A stretch of 64,000 nt of DNA from Shewanella intestini (GCF_018221465.1 NZ_JAAIKR010000016.1:44389-108388), one strand, 5' to 3'; shown: positions 45,739 through 56,761, counted from the first letter of the stretch. Made by a program: numbers and translations. The notes: a model not told the origin generated them from the sequence alone.

Positions 45739-46335
45739 TCAACAATGATTTAGCTGATTGTTATGAATGCTTGTCAGTAAAAATAAACTTACAATTCCGC
45801 CAACTAATGCCATAAACATATCTGACTGTGTATCCCACACATAACCTTGTGTGCCTAAAAATGCTTGTGCATCTTCACCTGAAGCAGCCCCTACCCACCA
45901 TTCAATCAACTCATAAAATGCTGAAAAAGCTAAAACGAAGCACAACGACAAAAAGTGACACCAATAACCCAATTGTAAAACATGATGCCTTAGCAATACT
46001 TCCCGCGCCAAAATCACCGGGACAAAACCTTGGGCAAAATGACCTAGCTTGTCATAGTTATTGCGTTCGCTACCCATAACTTGGGCAATCCAATCAAATA
46101 AAGGCACTTGTGCATAAGTGTATTTAGCCCCCACCAGTAACACCACACAGTGGAATAAAATAAGCCCATAAGCCAGAGGCGTTAAAGGAAACTTTCTATC
46201 AGTAAATGCCAAAATAGGCAATGCTAATAAAGCCGGAATAGCCTCAAGCCACCAAGTGAACCGTTCATAAGGCTCAAAGGCTGACCACACTATCACGACA
46301 AGGTAAATAACTATCCATAAAGCCTTTTTATTCAA
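45739..46335 (-). CDS. DUF2238 (YjdF-like) membrane protein
   Basis: A 198-residue inner-membrane protein with about five hydrophobic segments. YDKLGHFAQGFVPVILARE and SAFYELIEWWVGAASGEDA...GTQGYVWDTQSDM are the DUF2238 signature, with conserved charged residues (KLGHF, E-LIEW, WDTQ-D) facing the membrane. Function unknown. It precedes the LuxR-type gene on the same strand, but 259 nt lie between. Confidence 0.85.
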   Translation of the reverse strand: MNKKALWIVIYLVVIVWSAFEPYERFTWWLEAIPALLALPILAFTDRKFPLTPLAYGLILFHCVVLLVGAKYTYAQVPLFDWIAQVMGSERNNYDKLGHFAQGFVPVILAREVLLRHHVLQLGYWCHFLSLCFVLAFSAFYELIEWWVGAASGEDAQAFLGTQGYVWDTQSDMFMALVGGIVSLFLLTSIHNNQLNHC

Positions 46336-46484
46336 TTTGGTTTTCTCTTATCAGAGCGTGTTCTAAAAATAGAATAGCTTATTTAGCCATCTAGAACTCC
46401 ACAATCAAACAAAAAGATGATACGTTTGACTGCTGACTAGGTCAGCTTAGTTTACGCACATATTTTTAAGAGGGTACCCATATC

Positions 46485-47717
46485 ATGGCGAAACATTCGC
46501 TTAACAAGGATAAAATTAAAATCCTGCTTTTAGAGGGCGTCCACCAAACAGCGGTAGATGTACTAAAACGCGCAGGTTACACCAATATCGAATACCACAA
46601 AGCTTCTTTATCAGAAGATGACTTACTTGAATCGATTAAAGATGCTCACTTTGTCGGTCTTCGATCTCGCACACAATTAACTGAATCTGTGATAAACCAT
46701 GCTGAAAAATTAGTCGCCATTGGTTGTTTTTGTATTGGCACCAACCAAGTTAATCTTAAAGTGGCTGAAAAACGCGGTATTCCAGTATTCAACGCCCCAT
46801 TTTCTAACACCCGCAGTGTGGCGGAGTTAGTCATCGGCGAAATCATTATGCTCATGCGCGGCATTCCGCAGCGTAATGCCATGTGTCATCGTGGTGGCTG
46901 GTTAAAAAGCGCCAATGGCAGTGTTGAAGTTCGCGGCAAAACGTTAGGGGTTATTGGTTATGGTCATATTGGTACACAATTGGGCATTTTGGCTGAAACC
47001 TTAGGTATGCGTGTGCGTTTTTATGATATCGAAGATAAGCTGCCGCTAGGTAACGCATCTCAAGTGCATTCATTAGAAGCATTATTGGCCGAGTCTGATG
47101 TTGTGAGTTTGCATGTGCCTGAAACCGCGCAAACTAAAAACATGTTTGGTGTCGATCAATTTGCTCAAATGAAGCAAGGCGCTTTCTTTATTAACGCCTC
47201 GCGAGGCACCGTGGTTGAGATACAAGCATTAGCGGAGTCATTAACGGCAAACCATATTGCTGGCGCTGCTGTTGATGTATTCCCTGTTGAGCCAAAATCA
47301 AATAATGACGAATTTATTTCGCCATTGCGTGGCTTAGATAACGTATTACTGACCCCACACATTGGTGGTAGCACCGCAGAAGCACAAGAAAATATCGGCA
47401 TTGAAGTGGCCGGTAAACTCACTAAATACTCTGATAACGGCTCAACACTATCAGCGGTTAACTTCCCAGAGGTGTCATTACCTCAACATAAAAATACTTC
47501 ACGTATTTTGCATATTCACCATAACCGCCCTGGTGTTTTGATTAAAATTAACCAAGCGTTTTCTGAAAAAGGTATCAATATTGCCGCTCAGTACCTACAA
47601 ACAACCGCCGATATCGGTTATGTGGTAATGGAAGTCAATTCTGATCAAGCTGAAGATGCGCTACATCAATTAAAATCAATTGATGGCACCATTCGCTCGC
47701 GAGCATTATTTGATTAA
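46485..47717 (+). CDS. serA: D-3-phosphoglycerate dehydrogenase
   Basis: First step of serine synthesis: oxidises 3-phosphoglycerate with NAD. The 410-residue length equals the E. coli enzyme. Substrate domain first (GLRSRTQLTESVINHAEKL), then NAD domain with GVIGYGHIGTQLGILAETLG, FINASRGTVVEIQALAESL, and the catalytic His in LTPHIGGSTAEAQENIG. A C-terminal ACT domain (~335-410: HHNRPGVLIKINQAFSEKGI) should bind serine for feedback inhibition. The upstream region has GAGGG close to the ATG. Confidence 0.97.
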   Translation: MAKHSLNKDKIKILLLEGVHQTAVDVLKRAGYTNIEYHKASLSEDDLLESIKDAHFVGLRSRTQLTESVINHAEKLVAIGCFCIGTNQVNLKVAEKRGIPVFNAPFSNTRSVAELVIGEIIMLMRGIPQRNAMCHRGGWLKSANGSVEVRGKTLGVIGYGHIGTQLGILAETLGMRVRFYDIEDKLPLGNASQVHSLEALLAESDVVSLHVPETAQTKNMFGVDQFAQMKQGAFFINASRGTVVEIQALAESLTANHIAGAAVDVFPVEPKSNNDEFISPLRGLDNVLLTPHIGGSTAEAQENIGIEVAGKLTKYSDNGSTLSAVNFPEVSLPQHKNTSRILHIHHNRPGVLIKINQAFSEKGINIAAQYLQTTADIGYVVMEVNSDQAEDALHQLKSIDGTIRSRALFD

Positions 47718-47796
47718 TCACGCTTGCAACAGCACTAACGACAAGGTGGTTAACGGTGAAACCAAAGCGTGAGTTCACAAATAACCACTTTGGAGC

Positions 47797-47829
47797 AAAG
47801 CGATCTATTTTATAGATCGCTTTTTTGTT
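47797..47829 (+). terminator. Terminator after serA
   Basis: AAAGCGATCTAT/ATAGATCGCTTT 12-bp stem, TTT loop, then TTTG. About 80 nt past the stop. Confidence 0.9.
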
Positions 47830-47915
47830 GTTTTTTTCAAAAAAGCCCACATTATTGTAGTAACGCCATACTTATGCGCGCAAATTACTGTTCGTGACAT
47901 TCTTTAGGGATACAT

Positions 47916-48887
47916 ATGACCATTTCATCGCAGCAAGCTGACTGGACCTTTAATGATGCGCCACCAGCATTAGTCTTATCTCATCTATCTCATTTAGGCC
48001 TTATTGACGTTAGCGGTGAACAAGCCCGCAGCTTTATACATGGTCAAGTTACCACTGACATTACGTCATTAGATGCCAATCAATGGAAATGGGGCGCACA
48101 TTGCGACCCTAAAGGTAAAATGCTGGCAAGTTTCAGAACCTTTGCCATTGCCGATAAATTAATGATGCTAATGCCAACAGACACCATTGACGTTGACTTA
48201 CCGCAACTGCAAAAATACGCCGTGTTTAGTAAAGCAGAGTTAGTGAATGTGACCCATGAGCTAGCATTAATTGGCATCAGCGGGGCTCAAGCCCAAGCAT
48301 TTGTTCGCAATCATATTGGCGATGTAAGCGCAGCGGTCAATCAACACGCTGATATCACCGTGTTAGTTGACGACGATCGTTTTATTATCATCTTGCCTGT
48401 CGCGCAAGTGGATGAATTGGTTGCTAAAGCCAATGTTGCCCTTACCGATAAAACTCATTGGCAAGCATTAGAGATTAAAGCGGGTTACCCTAATATTCAC
48501 GCTCAGCATGCTAATCAATACGTACCGCAAATGTGTAACCTACAAGCCATTGACGGCATTAGTTTTAATAAAGGTTGTTACATGGGACAAGAAACCATTG
48601 CCCGCATGAAATACCGTGGTGGCAATAAACGGGCGTTATACATTGTTACTGGTACGTGTACCACTGAAATTAACGCTGACACTCAACTAGAAATTGCCGA
48701 CGAAGACGGCTTTAGACGTGGCGGCAATATTATTGAGTTTGTGCAACAAGGTGAACAGGTGTTACTCACCGCCGTATTAGCTAACGACACTCTAGAGAAT
48801 GCTAAGCTGCGCGTTAAAGATGATGAAGCCTCAACCTTAACTCTCACCCCATTACCGTATTCATTACTGGAACAAGAACAAGAATAA
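47916..48887 (+). CDS. ygfZ: Folate-binding protein YgfZ
   Basis: A 323-residue cytosolic protein of the YgfZ/GcvT-like family that binds tetrahydrofolate and supports Fe-S cluster enzymes such as MiaB. The N-terminal part LIDVSGEQARSFIHGQVTTDI and WGAHCDPKGKMLASFR are typical, and the diagnostic K-G-C-[YF]-x-G-Q-E is present as NKGCYMGQETIARMKYRG, with the conserved Cys. No partner gene adjoins. A T-run terminator follows. Confidence 0.95.
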   Translation: MTISSQQADWTFNDAPPALVLSHLSHLGLIDVSGEQARSFIHGQVTTDITSLDANQWKWGAHCDPKGKMLASFRTFAIADKLMMLMPTDTIDVDLPQLQKYAVFSKAELVNVTHELALIGISGAQAQAFVRNHIGDVSAAVNQHADITVLVDDDRFIIILPVAQVDELVAKANVALTDKTHWQALEIKAGYPNIHAQHANQYVPQMCNLQAIDGISFNKGCYMGQETIARMKYRGGNKRALYIVTGTCTTEINADTQLEIADEDGFRRGGNIIEFVQQGEQVLLTAVLANDTLENAKLRVKDDEASTLTLTPLPYSLLEQEQE

Positions 48888-48903
48888 AAGAACCACAATC
48901 ATC

Positions 48904-48929
48904 AAGGCCTCATTCGAGGCCTTTTTATT
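48904..48929 (+). terminator. Terminator after ygfZ
   Basis: AAGGCCTC/GAGGCCTT stem, ATTC loop, then TTTATTTT. Confidence 0.92.
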
Positions 48930-49194
48930 TTAACGTGCTGATTAAACTTTCATTTCATTGCCTTCGTATAGTATAAACGCAGCTCTTAGACAGGTATGCT
49001 AAAGGCGAGCGATTGCAAATAAGACACCGCCTTAACTGAATATTATCGAACCTCAACCGTCTCAAACAATGAATTATTTTTAGCGATTAACGATAAGTTA
49101 TTTGGTGTAAGCAACAATAGCTCGACGCTAAAGCACATATTGTTGCGTCGTTTATTACGCGCCATTAATCGGGTAAATTTTGCCAAGGAAATCC

Positions 49195-49938
49195 ATGGAA
49201 CACGCTAACACTACGCCGCATATTATTCGACTAACTGACATTAGCAAATCGTTTGTTGATGGTGATAAACAGCTTCCTGTGCTCAACCAGCTAACCTTAG
49301 CGTTAAAACAAGGCGACACGGTGGCACTCACTGGTGCAAGTGGTAGCGGCAAAAGTACCTTATTAAATATCATTGCTGGCTTTGAATACCCTAGCCAAGG
49401 TGAATTACAACTTATCGGTCAAAGCACTAAAAATTGGCAAGACAAGCAATGGAGTCAATTTCGTCACCAGCAACTCGGCATGGTGTTTCAACAGTTTAAT
49501 CTGCTCACGCCGCTAAATGTACGTGACAATATTCGCTTTTCATTACAACTCAATCGCCAAAAATGGAATGACTGGTGCGATCATCTAGTCGACGCCTTAG
49601 GGCTAGCGTCCTTATTAAATCGTGAAGTTGAATCATTATCTGGCGGTCAACAGCAACGAGTGGCGATTGCCAGAGCATTAGCGCATCAACCCGCATTACT
49701 GCTGGCAGATGAGCCGACGGGTAACCTTGACTATAATGCTAGCCTTGAAGTGATGAGCTTATTAACTTCACTGGCAAAAGCACAGCAAACGTGCGTATTA
49801 ATGGTCACCCACAGTGAGGAATGCGCCCAATATATGCAGCAACGTTGGCACCTCGAAAATGGCGCTATTAATGCCGACTACAGCATTAATCATCTTAGCC
49901 AAACCAAAGGGGATATCAACCACGGCGGGCAAGCATAA
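49195..49938 (+). CDS. ABC transporter ATP-binding protein (LolD/MacB type)
   Basis: A 247-residue ATPase. Walker A GASGSGKST, Q-loop FQQFNLLTPL, signature LSGGQQQRVAIARAL and Walker B LLLADEPTGNLD are all intact. It is of the type that works with FtsX-like permeases. ATG 49195 follows AAGGAAATCC and is preferred over a TTG at 49180. Its stop overlaps the permease start (TAATG), so the two are translated together. The role is linked to the lipocalin lipoprotein downstream. Confidence 0.94.
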   Translation: MEHANTTPHIIRLTDISKSFVDGDKQLPVLNQLTLALKQGDTVALTGASGSGKSTLLNIIAGFEYPSQGELQLIGQSTKNWQDKQWSQFRHQQLGMVFQQFNLLTPLNVRDNIRFSLQLNRQKWNDWCDHLVDALGLASLLNREVESLSGGQQQRVAIARALAHQPALLLADEPTGNLDYNASLEVMSLLTSLAKAQQTCVLMVTHSEECAQYMQQRWHLENGAINADYSINHLSQTKGDINHGGQA

Positions 49939-52535
49939 TGACCTGGCAACACACTTACCTCACAGCCAAAGTGTTCTTGCGCCATTATCGTCACTCACCG
50001 GTACAAGCCAGTGCTATTTTGGTGGGCATTGCCCTTGCAGTCACCTTACTTATTGGGGTTAAAGCCACTAATGAAAACGCCATTAACAGTTATAGCCAAG
50101 CGACTGAATTACTCAGTCAGCGCGCTAGTGCCCATGTTAGCTCCAACCAAAGTGACACCATTAATCAGCAAGTGTATTTTGCTTTATCACAAGCCGGAAT
50201 TCCCAGCTTAGGGGTATTAGAAGGCGTAGCTGAAGGCCCAAGCGGCCATTCCATTGCCATCAGCGGCAATGACCTATTTGCTGCAATGTCGCTGGCGCTC
50301 ACTCATTCACCCCCCCCAGATAAAAAAAATCCGCAGTCAAAATTGATGCCATTTTCCAGCGATATTCCATTGCAAAAGCTCATTAATGGTTATCCGGCGA
50401 TATTAATGAGCCGTTCATTGGCAGATAAACTTTCTCCATCAGGTAAAGTGCAGCTAAATGGCTATCAACTTGAAGTGATTCGCGTTGATGACAGCGCAGG
50501 GTTAGGCAATGACATCGTGGCTGACTTGTCATTACTGCAACCATTATTAAAACAGCAGGGCCAACTCAGTTATGTGGCGCTATTTCCGCAATACGCTGAC
50601 CAAACTAAAAGCCAGTTAATCAAAGCGGCTAAACACGCTTTAACCGCCGCAGGCATTGCGGTTTCTACGCTTAACTTTGAGGCCGATGACAACGGTGCAT
50701 CATTAGGCGCATTAACCGACAGCTTCCATCTAAACCTAAAAGCCATGGGCATGTTGGCATTTTTGGTCGGGCTATTTATCGCTTATAACGGTGTGCGTTA
50801 TAGCTTAATGAAACGTCACAGTTTATGTATTCAATTAATGCAACAAGGTGTGGGCGCTAACCATTTAATGGCGGCATTACTGCTTGAGTTAATCGTGTTA
50901 GTCATCATAGGAACCATTATTGGTTTTATTGTGGGATTGCAATTATCGCAATGGCTACAACCAATGGTGTCGATGACATTAGAGCAACTTTATGGCGCTA
51001 GGCTGATACCGGGAAATTGGCAATGGCAGTGGTTTATGCAAGCGTTAGCACTGACTCTTGGTGCGGCATTATTTGCCTGTTTACCCATGTTATTAGGCTT
51101 AAAACGTACACCTTTAGCGCAAGGGGCATATCAGCGCCCACGCACCCAATACTATCGAAAACTGCATGCAAAAATGTTGCTTACTGGTTTTATTACTTTG
51201 GTTATCAGCTGCACCTTGATGCAGTTTACAGAGCAATACCAATACAGTTTATTGCTGCTTGGCGCGGTGACAATTGCCATCCCATTAATGTTGCCGCAAC
51301 TACTTACTTGGCTTATTCAGCTCATTGAACAATCTAACCCACAAGGGTTATTGCAATATGCATTGGCAGAAACACGGCAAATTATTGCGCCACTGTCACT
51401 GGCGATGATGGCAATGTTACTGGCAATTTGCGCTAACGTATCCATGAATACCTTAGTCGGCAGTTTTGAAATCACCCTCAAGCAATGGCTTGAATCGCGC
51501 TTACATGCAGAACTTTATATTAAGCCCAGCCCGCAGCAAATTCCTCAAGTGCAAGCTTATTTGCAGCAGGATAAAAATGTGACTGCACTATATAAACAGT
51601 GGCGTAGTGACGCGGTATTAACCCAGCGCTTAGTGGCGAATACCTCAATCAACAGTGACAATAGCGCTCATCCGCAGGCGACATTTAACCAAACTCAATT
51701 ACATGTTCCGATTGCACTGGTCAGCCGAGACGCCAGCTCTATTGAACAAACGTCATCATTAAAAGTTCACTCCATTGATTTTTGGCAAGGCTTTTCCCAA
51801 GGCAGCCAAGTGATGATAAGTGAGCCATTAGCCATTAAGCAGCAACTTAATATTGGCGATAAGATAAGTGTTGATCGCTTAAACAAACCACTCACTATTG
51901 GCGCAGTGTATTACGACTACGGCAATCCCACCGGTGAAGTACTTATTGGTCAACGTTTATGGCAAGCATCAACTTTACCTGCCACTCCAATTAGCTTTGC
52001 TGTCAATTACCAAGGCGAGTTAAGTCAATTACAGCTGCAATTAAAGCAACACGCTGGACTAAACTCTTCAACCATGTATAGCCAAAAGCGCATTAAACAA
52101 GAAGCGATAACCATTTTTACCCGTACCTTTTCCATCACCTTAGTGCTCAATAGCTTGACCCTAATTGTCGCTGCTATTGGATTATTTAGTGCATCAACCA
52201 TGTTAACTCAATCTAGGCTCGCACCGTTTGCACGCTTATTTGCTATGGGCGTGTCTAGAGGGCAATTACAGTTTATGGCCTTAGGACAAATGCTCATCAT
52301 GGTGTTACTCACCTGTTTGGTTGCCATGCCAATGGGAGCACTATTGGGTTACTTAGTGATAAGTAAAGTCACCTTACAAGCCTTTGGTTGGAGCATTGCC
52401 ATGGTGTGGGATTGGTACAGTTATGCCCAAGTGGTATTAACCGCAGTGCTCAGCTGCATGCTAGCAGTGATATTGCCGCTGTATTGGCAAACTAGAAAAC
52501 CACTTATTAGCAGCTTGCAACAGGAGAGCCAGTAA
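49938..52535 (+). CDS. ABC transporter permease, double FtsX type
   Basis: An 865-residue inner-membrane protein with two FtsX domains. One N-terminal membrane segment (SAILVGIALAVTLLIGV) and a periplasmic domain (~45-255) precede three segments around 260-390 (LAFLVGLFIAYNGVRYSLMK and on). Another segment pair with a second large periplasmic domain follows, and three more segments at the end (TLIVAAIGLFSASTMLTQ, LGQMLIMVLLTCLVAMPMGAL, VVLTAVLSCMLAVILPLYW). In related operons the two halves are often separate genes. Coupled at both ends (TAATG). Confidence 0.88.
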   Translation: MTWQHTYLTAKVFLRHYRHSPVQASAILVGIALAVTLLIGVKATNENAINSYSQATELLSQRASAHVSSNQSDTINQQVYFALSQAGIPSLGVLEGVAEGPSGHSIAISGNDLFAAMSLALTHSPPPDKKNPQSKLMPFSSDIPLQKLINGYPAILMSRSLADKLSPSGKVQLNGYQLEVIRVDDSAGLGNDIVADLSLLQPLLKQQGQLSYVALFPQYADQTKSQLIKAAKHALTAAGIAVSTLNFEADDNGASLGALTDSFHLNLKAMGMLAFLVGLFIAYNGVRYSLMKRHSLCIQLMQQGVGANHLMAALLLELIVLVIIGTIIGFIVGLQLSQWLQPMVSMTLEQLYGARLIPGNWQWQWFMQALALTLGAALFACLPMLLGLKRTPLAQGAYQRPRTQYYRKLHAKMLLTGFITLVISCTLMQFTEQYQYSLLLLGAVTIAIPLMLPQLLTWLIQLIEQSNPQGLLQYALAETRQIIAPLSLAMMAMLLAICANVSMNTLVGSFEITLKQWLESRLHAELYIKPSPQQIPQVQAYLQQDKNVTALYKQWRSDAVLTQRLVANTSINSDNSAHPQATFNQTQLHVPIALVSRDASSIEQTSSLKVHSIDFWQGFSQGSQVMISEPLAIKQQLNIGDKISVDRLNKPLTIGAVYYDYGNPTGEVLIGQRLWQASTLPATPISFAVNYQGELSQLQLQLKQHAGLNSSTMYSQKRIKQEAITIFTRTFSITLVLNSLTLIVAAIGLFSASTMLTQSRLAPFARLFAMGVSRGQLQFMALGQMLIMVLLTCLVAMPMGALLGYLVISKVTLQAFGWSIAMVWDWYSYAQVVLTAVLSCMLAVILPLYWQTRKPLISSLQQESQ

Positions 52536-53767
52536 TGACACTGAAATTATCCCAATGTCTATTGAAGTCTTTCTCGGCTCAAAGAACCCGCCGCTCTTGG
52601 CATAACCAAGTCCTCTTTTGCAGTTTAGCGATGCTATTATTAAGCCTATTAAGTGGTTGCGATAATGCCCCTAACGACAGTAAAGATATGGGACAAATCA
52701 TGGGCAATAGCGCCCAAGGCTATGCCAAAGTTGTCCCTAATAAGCCAATCACTTTCCCGCAAGATCACCTGGCTCATAACGATTTTAAACAAGAGTGGTG
52801 GTATTTAACCGCTAATTTAACCACTGCCAGTGGCGAGGCCGTCGGTATACAGTGGACACAATTTCGTATTGCGCTGTCACCGCCAGACTCAGAGCCAACC
52901 ATGCTGATTGAGCAATCACAATCAAGCCCAGCATCATCAAAAAACAAGTTTCCAGCCTTACACAGTCAATGGCAAACGCGGCAGGTGTATATGGCACATG
53001 CGGCATTAACCTCAAAAACTCAACACTTTAATGCTGAAAAGTGGTCTAGAGGCAATAAACATCTTGCTGCAGTCTCCTCAAATCCATTCACTATTTTTAC
53101 TCAAAACTGGCGCTGGCAAAGCGATAACAATGATATGTTCCCTGCGCAATTACGCGTTGAGCAACCCGAATTTGGCTTTCAATTACAGTTAGATAGCCAG
53201 CAACCTTTTCAGCGCCAAGGCGATAATGGCTACAGCATAAAAAGTGCCGATTCAGCAGTGGCATCTTACTATTACAGCCAACCCTACATTAATGTCTCTG
53301 GCACCATTAATCGTCATGGGAAAAGTGAAATTGTTACTGGCAAAGCATGGTTAGACCGTGAGTGGAGCTCGCAATTTTTAACTAAGGCCCAACAAGGCTG
53401 GGATTGGTTTTCACTGCGTTTAAACGCGCAACAAACCTTAATGATTTTCAGATTAAGAGGCAACAATGACGCCGGCCATTTTTATAGCGCCAGATTAATG
53501 AATGCTGATGGCCACGGCAGCAATATTAATAGCAAAGATCAACCTAATGACATCCGCATGACCCCAACCCAGTGGCAACAAACGCAAACGGGGCGTCATC
53601 CGATTGCTTGGCACATCCAAGTAACCAGCGCCAATATTGATATCACGACCAGCGCGCTCAACTCTAACAGCGATATGCCGCTTTCGGTATCTTATTGGGA
53701 AGGGCCAATTCAGTTTTCAGGCAGTCATCAAGGTGAGGGGTATATGGAACTTACCGGTTACCAATAA
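52535..53767 (+). CDS. Lipocalin-like (AttH/CrtC-type) lipoprotein
   Basis: A 410-residue lipoprotein: after a basic start, LAMLLLSLLSGCDNAP carries a lipobox (LSGC). The rest has the AttH/hydroxyneurosporene-synthase-like lipocalin pattern: FPQDHLAHNDFKQEWWYLTA, GIQWTQFRIALSP, VYMAHAALT, GKAWLDREWSSQFL, GWDWFSLRL and a C-terminal SYWEGPIQFSG. Predicted to sit in the periplasm, perhaps carrying a hydrophobic molecule released by the transporter. Last gene of the coupled three-gene operon. The cargo is unknown. Confidence 0.88.
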   Translation: MTLKLSQCLLKSFSAQRTRRSWHNQVLFCSLAMLLLSLLSGCDNAPNDSKDMGQIMGNSAQGYAKVVPNKPITFPQDHLAHNDFKQEWWYLTANLTTASGEAVGIQWTQFRIALSPPDSEPTMLIEQSQSSPASSKNKFPALHSQWQTRQVYMAHAALTSKTQHFNAEKWSRGNKHLAAVSSNPFTIFTQNWRWQSDNNDMFPAQLRVEQPEFGFQLQLDSQQPFQRQGDNGYSIKSADSAVASYYYSQPYINVSGTINRHGKSEIVTGKAWLDREWSSQFLTKAQQGWDWFSLRLNAQQTLMIFRLRGNNDAGHFYSARLMNADGHGSNINSKDQPNDIRMTPTQWQQTQTGRHPIAWHIQVTSANIDITTSALNSNSDMPLSVSYWEGPIQFSGSHQGEGYMELTGYQ

Positions 53768-53998
53768 AGGCGACTCGCCAACGGTGAAAACGGTAAATAT
53801 CCCTTTGACTGCAAAAATAGCAAAGCCAAATTACTTACACAAAAAGAGATAACTAAAAAGTTTTAGTTCATTTTAATTAATTGTGTGAAGTGAAACAGTA
53901 AATTCAACAAAATTTGTGTTAGAAGCCATTCGAGTTGACAAAACAAAAACATTAACAAATAAAGGTTTGAATTTACCTCAAAACCTCAACAACTAAAC

Positions 53999-54014
53999 TG
54001 AGAACTAGATCACA
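53999..54014. promoter_or_regulatory. CRP-like site upstream of napA
   Basis: TGAGA-N6-TCACA matches 9 of 10 conserved CRP positions, ~160 nt before napA. It runs into a 9-bp inverted repeat (AGATCACAT 54007-54015 / ATGTGATCT 54022-54030). A NarP-like heptamer (AGAGGTA) lies near 54060. The rest of 53768-54172 has no gene; in particular napD is absent. Confidence 0.5.
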
Positions 54015-54172
54015 TCCAAAAATGTGATCTTGAACAACTATCAACCACTATACTCATTCAGAGGTATACCCTTAGATTTTGTGTGGCTTAAACTCGTTAC
54101 TAACTCGTTATATCTTTGATATGACATTGAAGTAATAAAAGTCACTACCAAAAACACAGAGTGAGGAACACC

Positions 54173-56656
54173 ATGAGCATTAGCCGTCGCGAGTTTCTAA
54201 AAGCCAATGCCGCTACCGCTGCAGCGTCAGCTGTAGGCATAGCGTTGCCAATCAATATCGTACAAGCTGCAGAAGAAAAAGCTGACATCAAGTGGGACAA
54301 AGCCCCATGTCGCTTTTGTGGCGTAGGTTGTAGCGTATTAGTCGGCACTAAAGCTGGCAAAGTGGTTGCCACAAAAGGCGACCCAGAAAGCCCAGTAAAC
54401 AAAGGACTTAACTGCATTAAGGGTTACTTTTTATCTAAAATTATGTACGGCAAAGACCGCTTAACGTCACCGTTATTACGCATGAAAGATGGTCAGTACG
54501 ATAAAGAAGGTGAATTCACTCCAGTTAGTTGGGATGTGGCATTAGACACCATGGCTGAGAAATGGAAAGCCAGCATTGCCAAAAAAGGCCCAACCTCTGT
54601 CGGTATGTTTGGTTCAGGCCAATGGACGATTTGGGAAGGTTACGCGGCGTCTAAGTTACATAAAGCAGGTTTTCGTACTAACAACATCGACCCTAATGCT
54701 CGTCACTGTATGGCATCAGCAGTTGGTGGGTTCATGCGTACTTTTGGTATCGATGAGCCAATGGGGAGTTACGATGACTTCGAAGCGGGTGAAAACTTTG
54801 TACTTTGGGGCGCCAACATGGCTGAAATGCACCCAGTACTTTGGGCACGCTTAACCGACCGTCGTTTAAGCCACAAAACGGCCAAAGTACATGTGTTATC
54901 AACCTTTGAAAACCGCAGCTTTGACCTTGCCGACAACCCAATGATCTTTAAGCCACAAACAGACTTAGTTATCTTAAACTTTGTGGCTAACTACATCATT
55001 CAAAATGGCGGCGTGAATAAAGAGTTTGTTACCAAGCACACTAAATTCGCCCAAGGTACAACTGACATTGGTTACGGTTTACGTCCTGAGCATCCGCTTG
55101 AACAAAAAGCCAAAAATCCAGCCAATGGTAAATCTACCCCTATTAGTTTTGAACAATATGCTGAATTTGTCAGTGAATATACCGTTGAATACGCATCAAA
55201 AATGAGTGGCGTACCGGTTGAAAACCTCATTGAACTTGCTAAAGTTTATGCCGATCCAAACCAAAAAGTGATGAGCTTATGGACCATGGGTATTAACCAA
55301 CACACCCGTGGTGTGTGGGCAAATAACATGCTTTATAACATCCACCTATTAACCGGTAAAATTTCTACACCAGGTAATTCACCATTTTCACTAACGGGTC
55401 AACCATCAGCTTGTGGTACTGCACGTGAAGTGGGGACGTTTGCCCACCGCCTACCCGCTGACATGGTTGTTGCTAATCCAAAGCATCGTGCTAAAACTGA
55501 AAAGTTATGGAACGTGCCAGAAGGCACTATCCCGCCAAAACCGGGTTATCACGCGGTGCTGCAAAACCGTATGTTAAAAGATGGCAAGCTTAACTGTTAC
55601 TGGACAATGTGTACCAATAACATGCAAGCCGGTCCAAACATTAACGATGAAATTTACCCAGGTTTTCGCAACCCAGAAAACTTCATCGTGGTATCTGATC
55701 CATACCCAACCGTCACCGCAACTGCCGCTGACTTAATTTTACCAACAGCAATGTGGGTAGAAAAAGAAGGGGCTTATGGTAATGCTGAGCGTCGTACTCA
55801 CATGTGGCATCAGCAAGTGCCATCACCTGAAGGTTCAAAGTCTGACTTATGGCAGCTAGTTGAGTTCTCAAAACGTTTCAAAGTCTCTGAAGTTTGGCCC
55901 GCTGAGCTTATTGCTAAGCAACCAGAAGTCGCAGATAAAACCTTATATGATGTCTTATTCGCCAATGGTGAAATCAACAAATTCCCTACATCAGAATGTA
56001 AAGGCGATTACAACGACGAGTCAAATGACTTTGGTTACTACATTCAAAAAGGTATTTTTGAAGAGTACGCTCAATTTGGCCGTGGTCATGGGCACGACCT
56101 TGACGCATTTGACAACTACCATGAAAACCGCGGTAAACGCTGGCCAGTCGTTAATGGCAAAGAAACCGTGCGTCGTTTCATTGAAGGCAGTGACCCATAT
56201 GTGAAACCAGGCGAAGGCTATAACTTCTATGGTAAGCCAGATGGCAAAGCCGTTATTTTTGCCCTGCCATTTGAGCCAGCAGCAGAAGAGCCAAATGAAG
56301 AGTTCGACCTATGGATGTCTACTGGTCGCATTCTTGAACATTGGCACACAGCGTCAATGACAGCTCGTGTACCAGAGCTTCATCGCGCCTATTCAGATGC
56401 ACAAATCTTTATGCACCCAGAAGATGCCAAAGCACGCGGTTTAAACCGAGGTGATGAAGTTGTCGTAGCCTCACCTCGTGGTGAAATAAGAACTCGTGTT
56501 GAAACTAAAGGCCGTAATAAGCCACCTGTCGGAGTGGTATTTATGCCGTTCTTTGATGCGCGCCAACTGGTCAACAAACTGTTACTTGATGCGACAGATC
56601 CCCTGTCAAAAGAAACAGATTTCAAGAAGTGTCCAGTAAAAGTGATGAAGGCTTAA
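54173..56656 (+). CDS. napA: Periplasmic nitrate reductase catalytic subunit
   Basis: Reduces nitrate to nitrite in the periplasm with a bis-MGD molybdenum centre and one 4Fe-4S cluster. The ATG at 54173 follows GTGAGGAACACC and gives 827 residues, essentially the E. coli length; a GTG at 54161 is an alternative. A Tat signal ([20 protein letters not shown]) is followed by the cluster motif CRFCGVGC and the Mo-ligand Cys179 in [13 protein letters not shown]. Electrons come from NapB, whose gene follows. The usual companions napD, napC, napE, napG and napH are not adjacent. Confidence 0.97.
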   Translation: MSISRREFLKANAATAAASAVGIALPINIVQAAEEKADIKWDKAPCRFCGVGCSVLVGTKAGKVVATKGDPESPVNKGLNCIKGYFLSKIMYGKDRLTSPLLRMKDGQYDKEGEFTPVSWDVALDTMAEKWKASIAKKGPTSVGMFGSGQWTIWEGYAASKLHKAGFRTNNIDPNARHCMASAVGGFMRTFGIDEPMGSYDDFEAGENFVLWGANMAEMHPVLWARLTDRRLSHKTAKVHVLSTFENRSFDLADNPMIFKPQTDLVILNFVANYIIQNGGVNKEFVTKHTKFAQGTTDIGYGLRPEHPLEQKAKNPANGKSTPISFEQYAEFVSEYTVEYASKMSGVPVENLIELAKVYADPNQKVMSLWTMGINQHTRGVWANNMLYNIHLLTGKISTPGNSPFSLTGQPSACGTAREVGTFAHRLPADMVVANPKHRAKTEKLWNVPEGTIPPKPGYHAVLQNRMLKDGKLNCYWTMCTNNMQAGPNINDEIYPGFRNPENFIVVSDPYPTVTATAADLILPTAMWVEKEGAYGNAERRTHMWHQQVPSPEGSKSDLWQLVEFSKRFKVSEVWPAELIAKQPEVADKTLYDVLFANGEINKFPTSECKGDYNDESNDFGYYIQKGIFEEYAQFGRGHGHDLDAFDNYHENRGKRWPVVNGKETVRRFIEGSDPYVKPGEGYNFYGKPDGKAVIFALPFEPAAEEPNEEFDLWMSTGRILEHWHTASMTARVPELHRAYSDAQIFMHPEDAKARGLNRGDEVVVASPRGEIRTRVETKGRNKPPVGVVFMPFFDARQLVNKLLLDATDPLSKETDFKKCPVKVMKA

Positions 56657-56761
56657 ACGCAAACTTTGCGCCCAAAGACTAGAGCAAACTATGAGTCAAT
56701 TCTGTCGTAGCCAAGGCTAACTTAATTGACTCTAAATACCTCTGAAGGTGGAGAATATCTT

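Noticed and set aside
54007-54030. Inverted repeat TCACA..TGTGA as a CRP site
   Set aside because: The half-sites are in the wrong order for CRP; the adjacent TGAGA-N6-TCACA is the better candidate.
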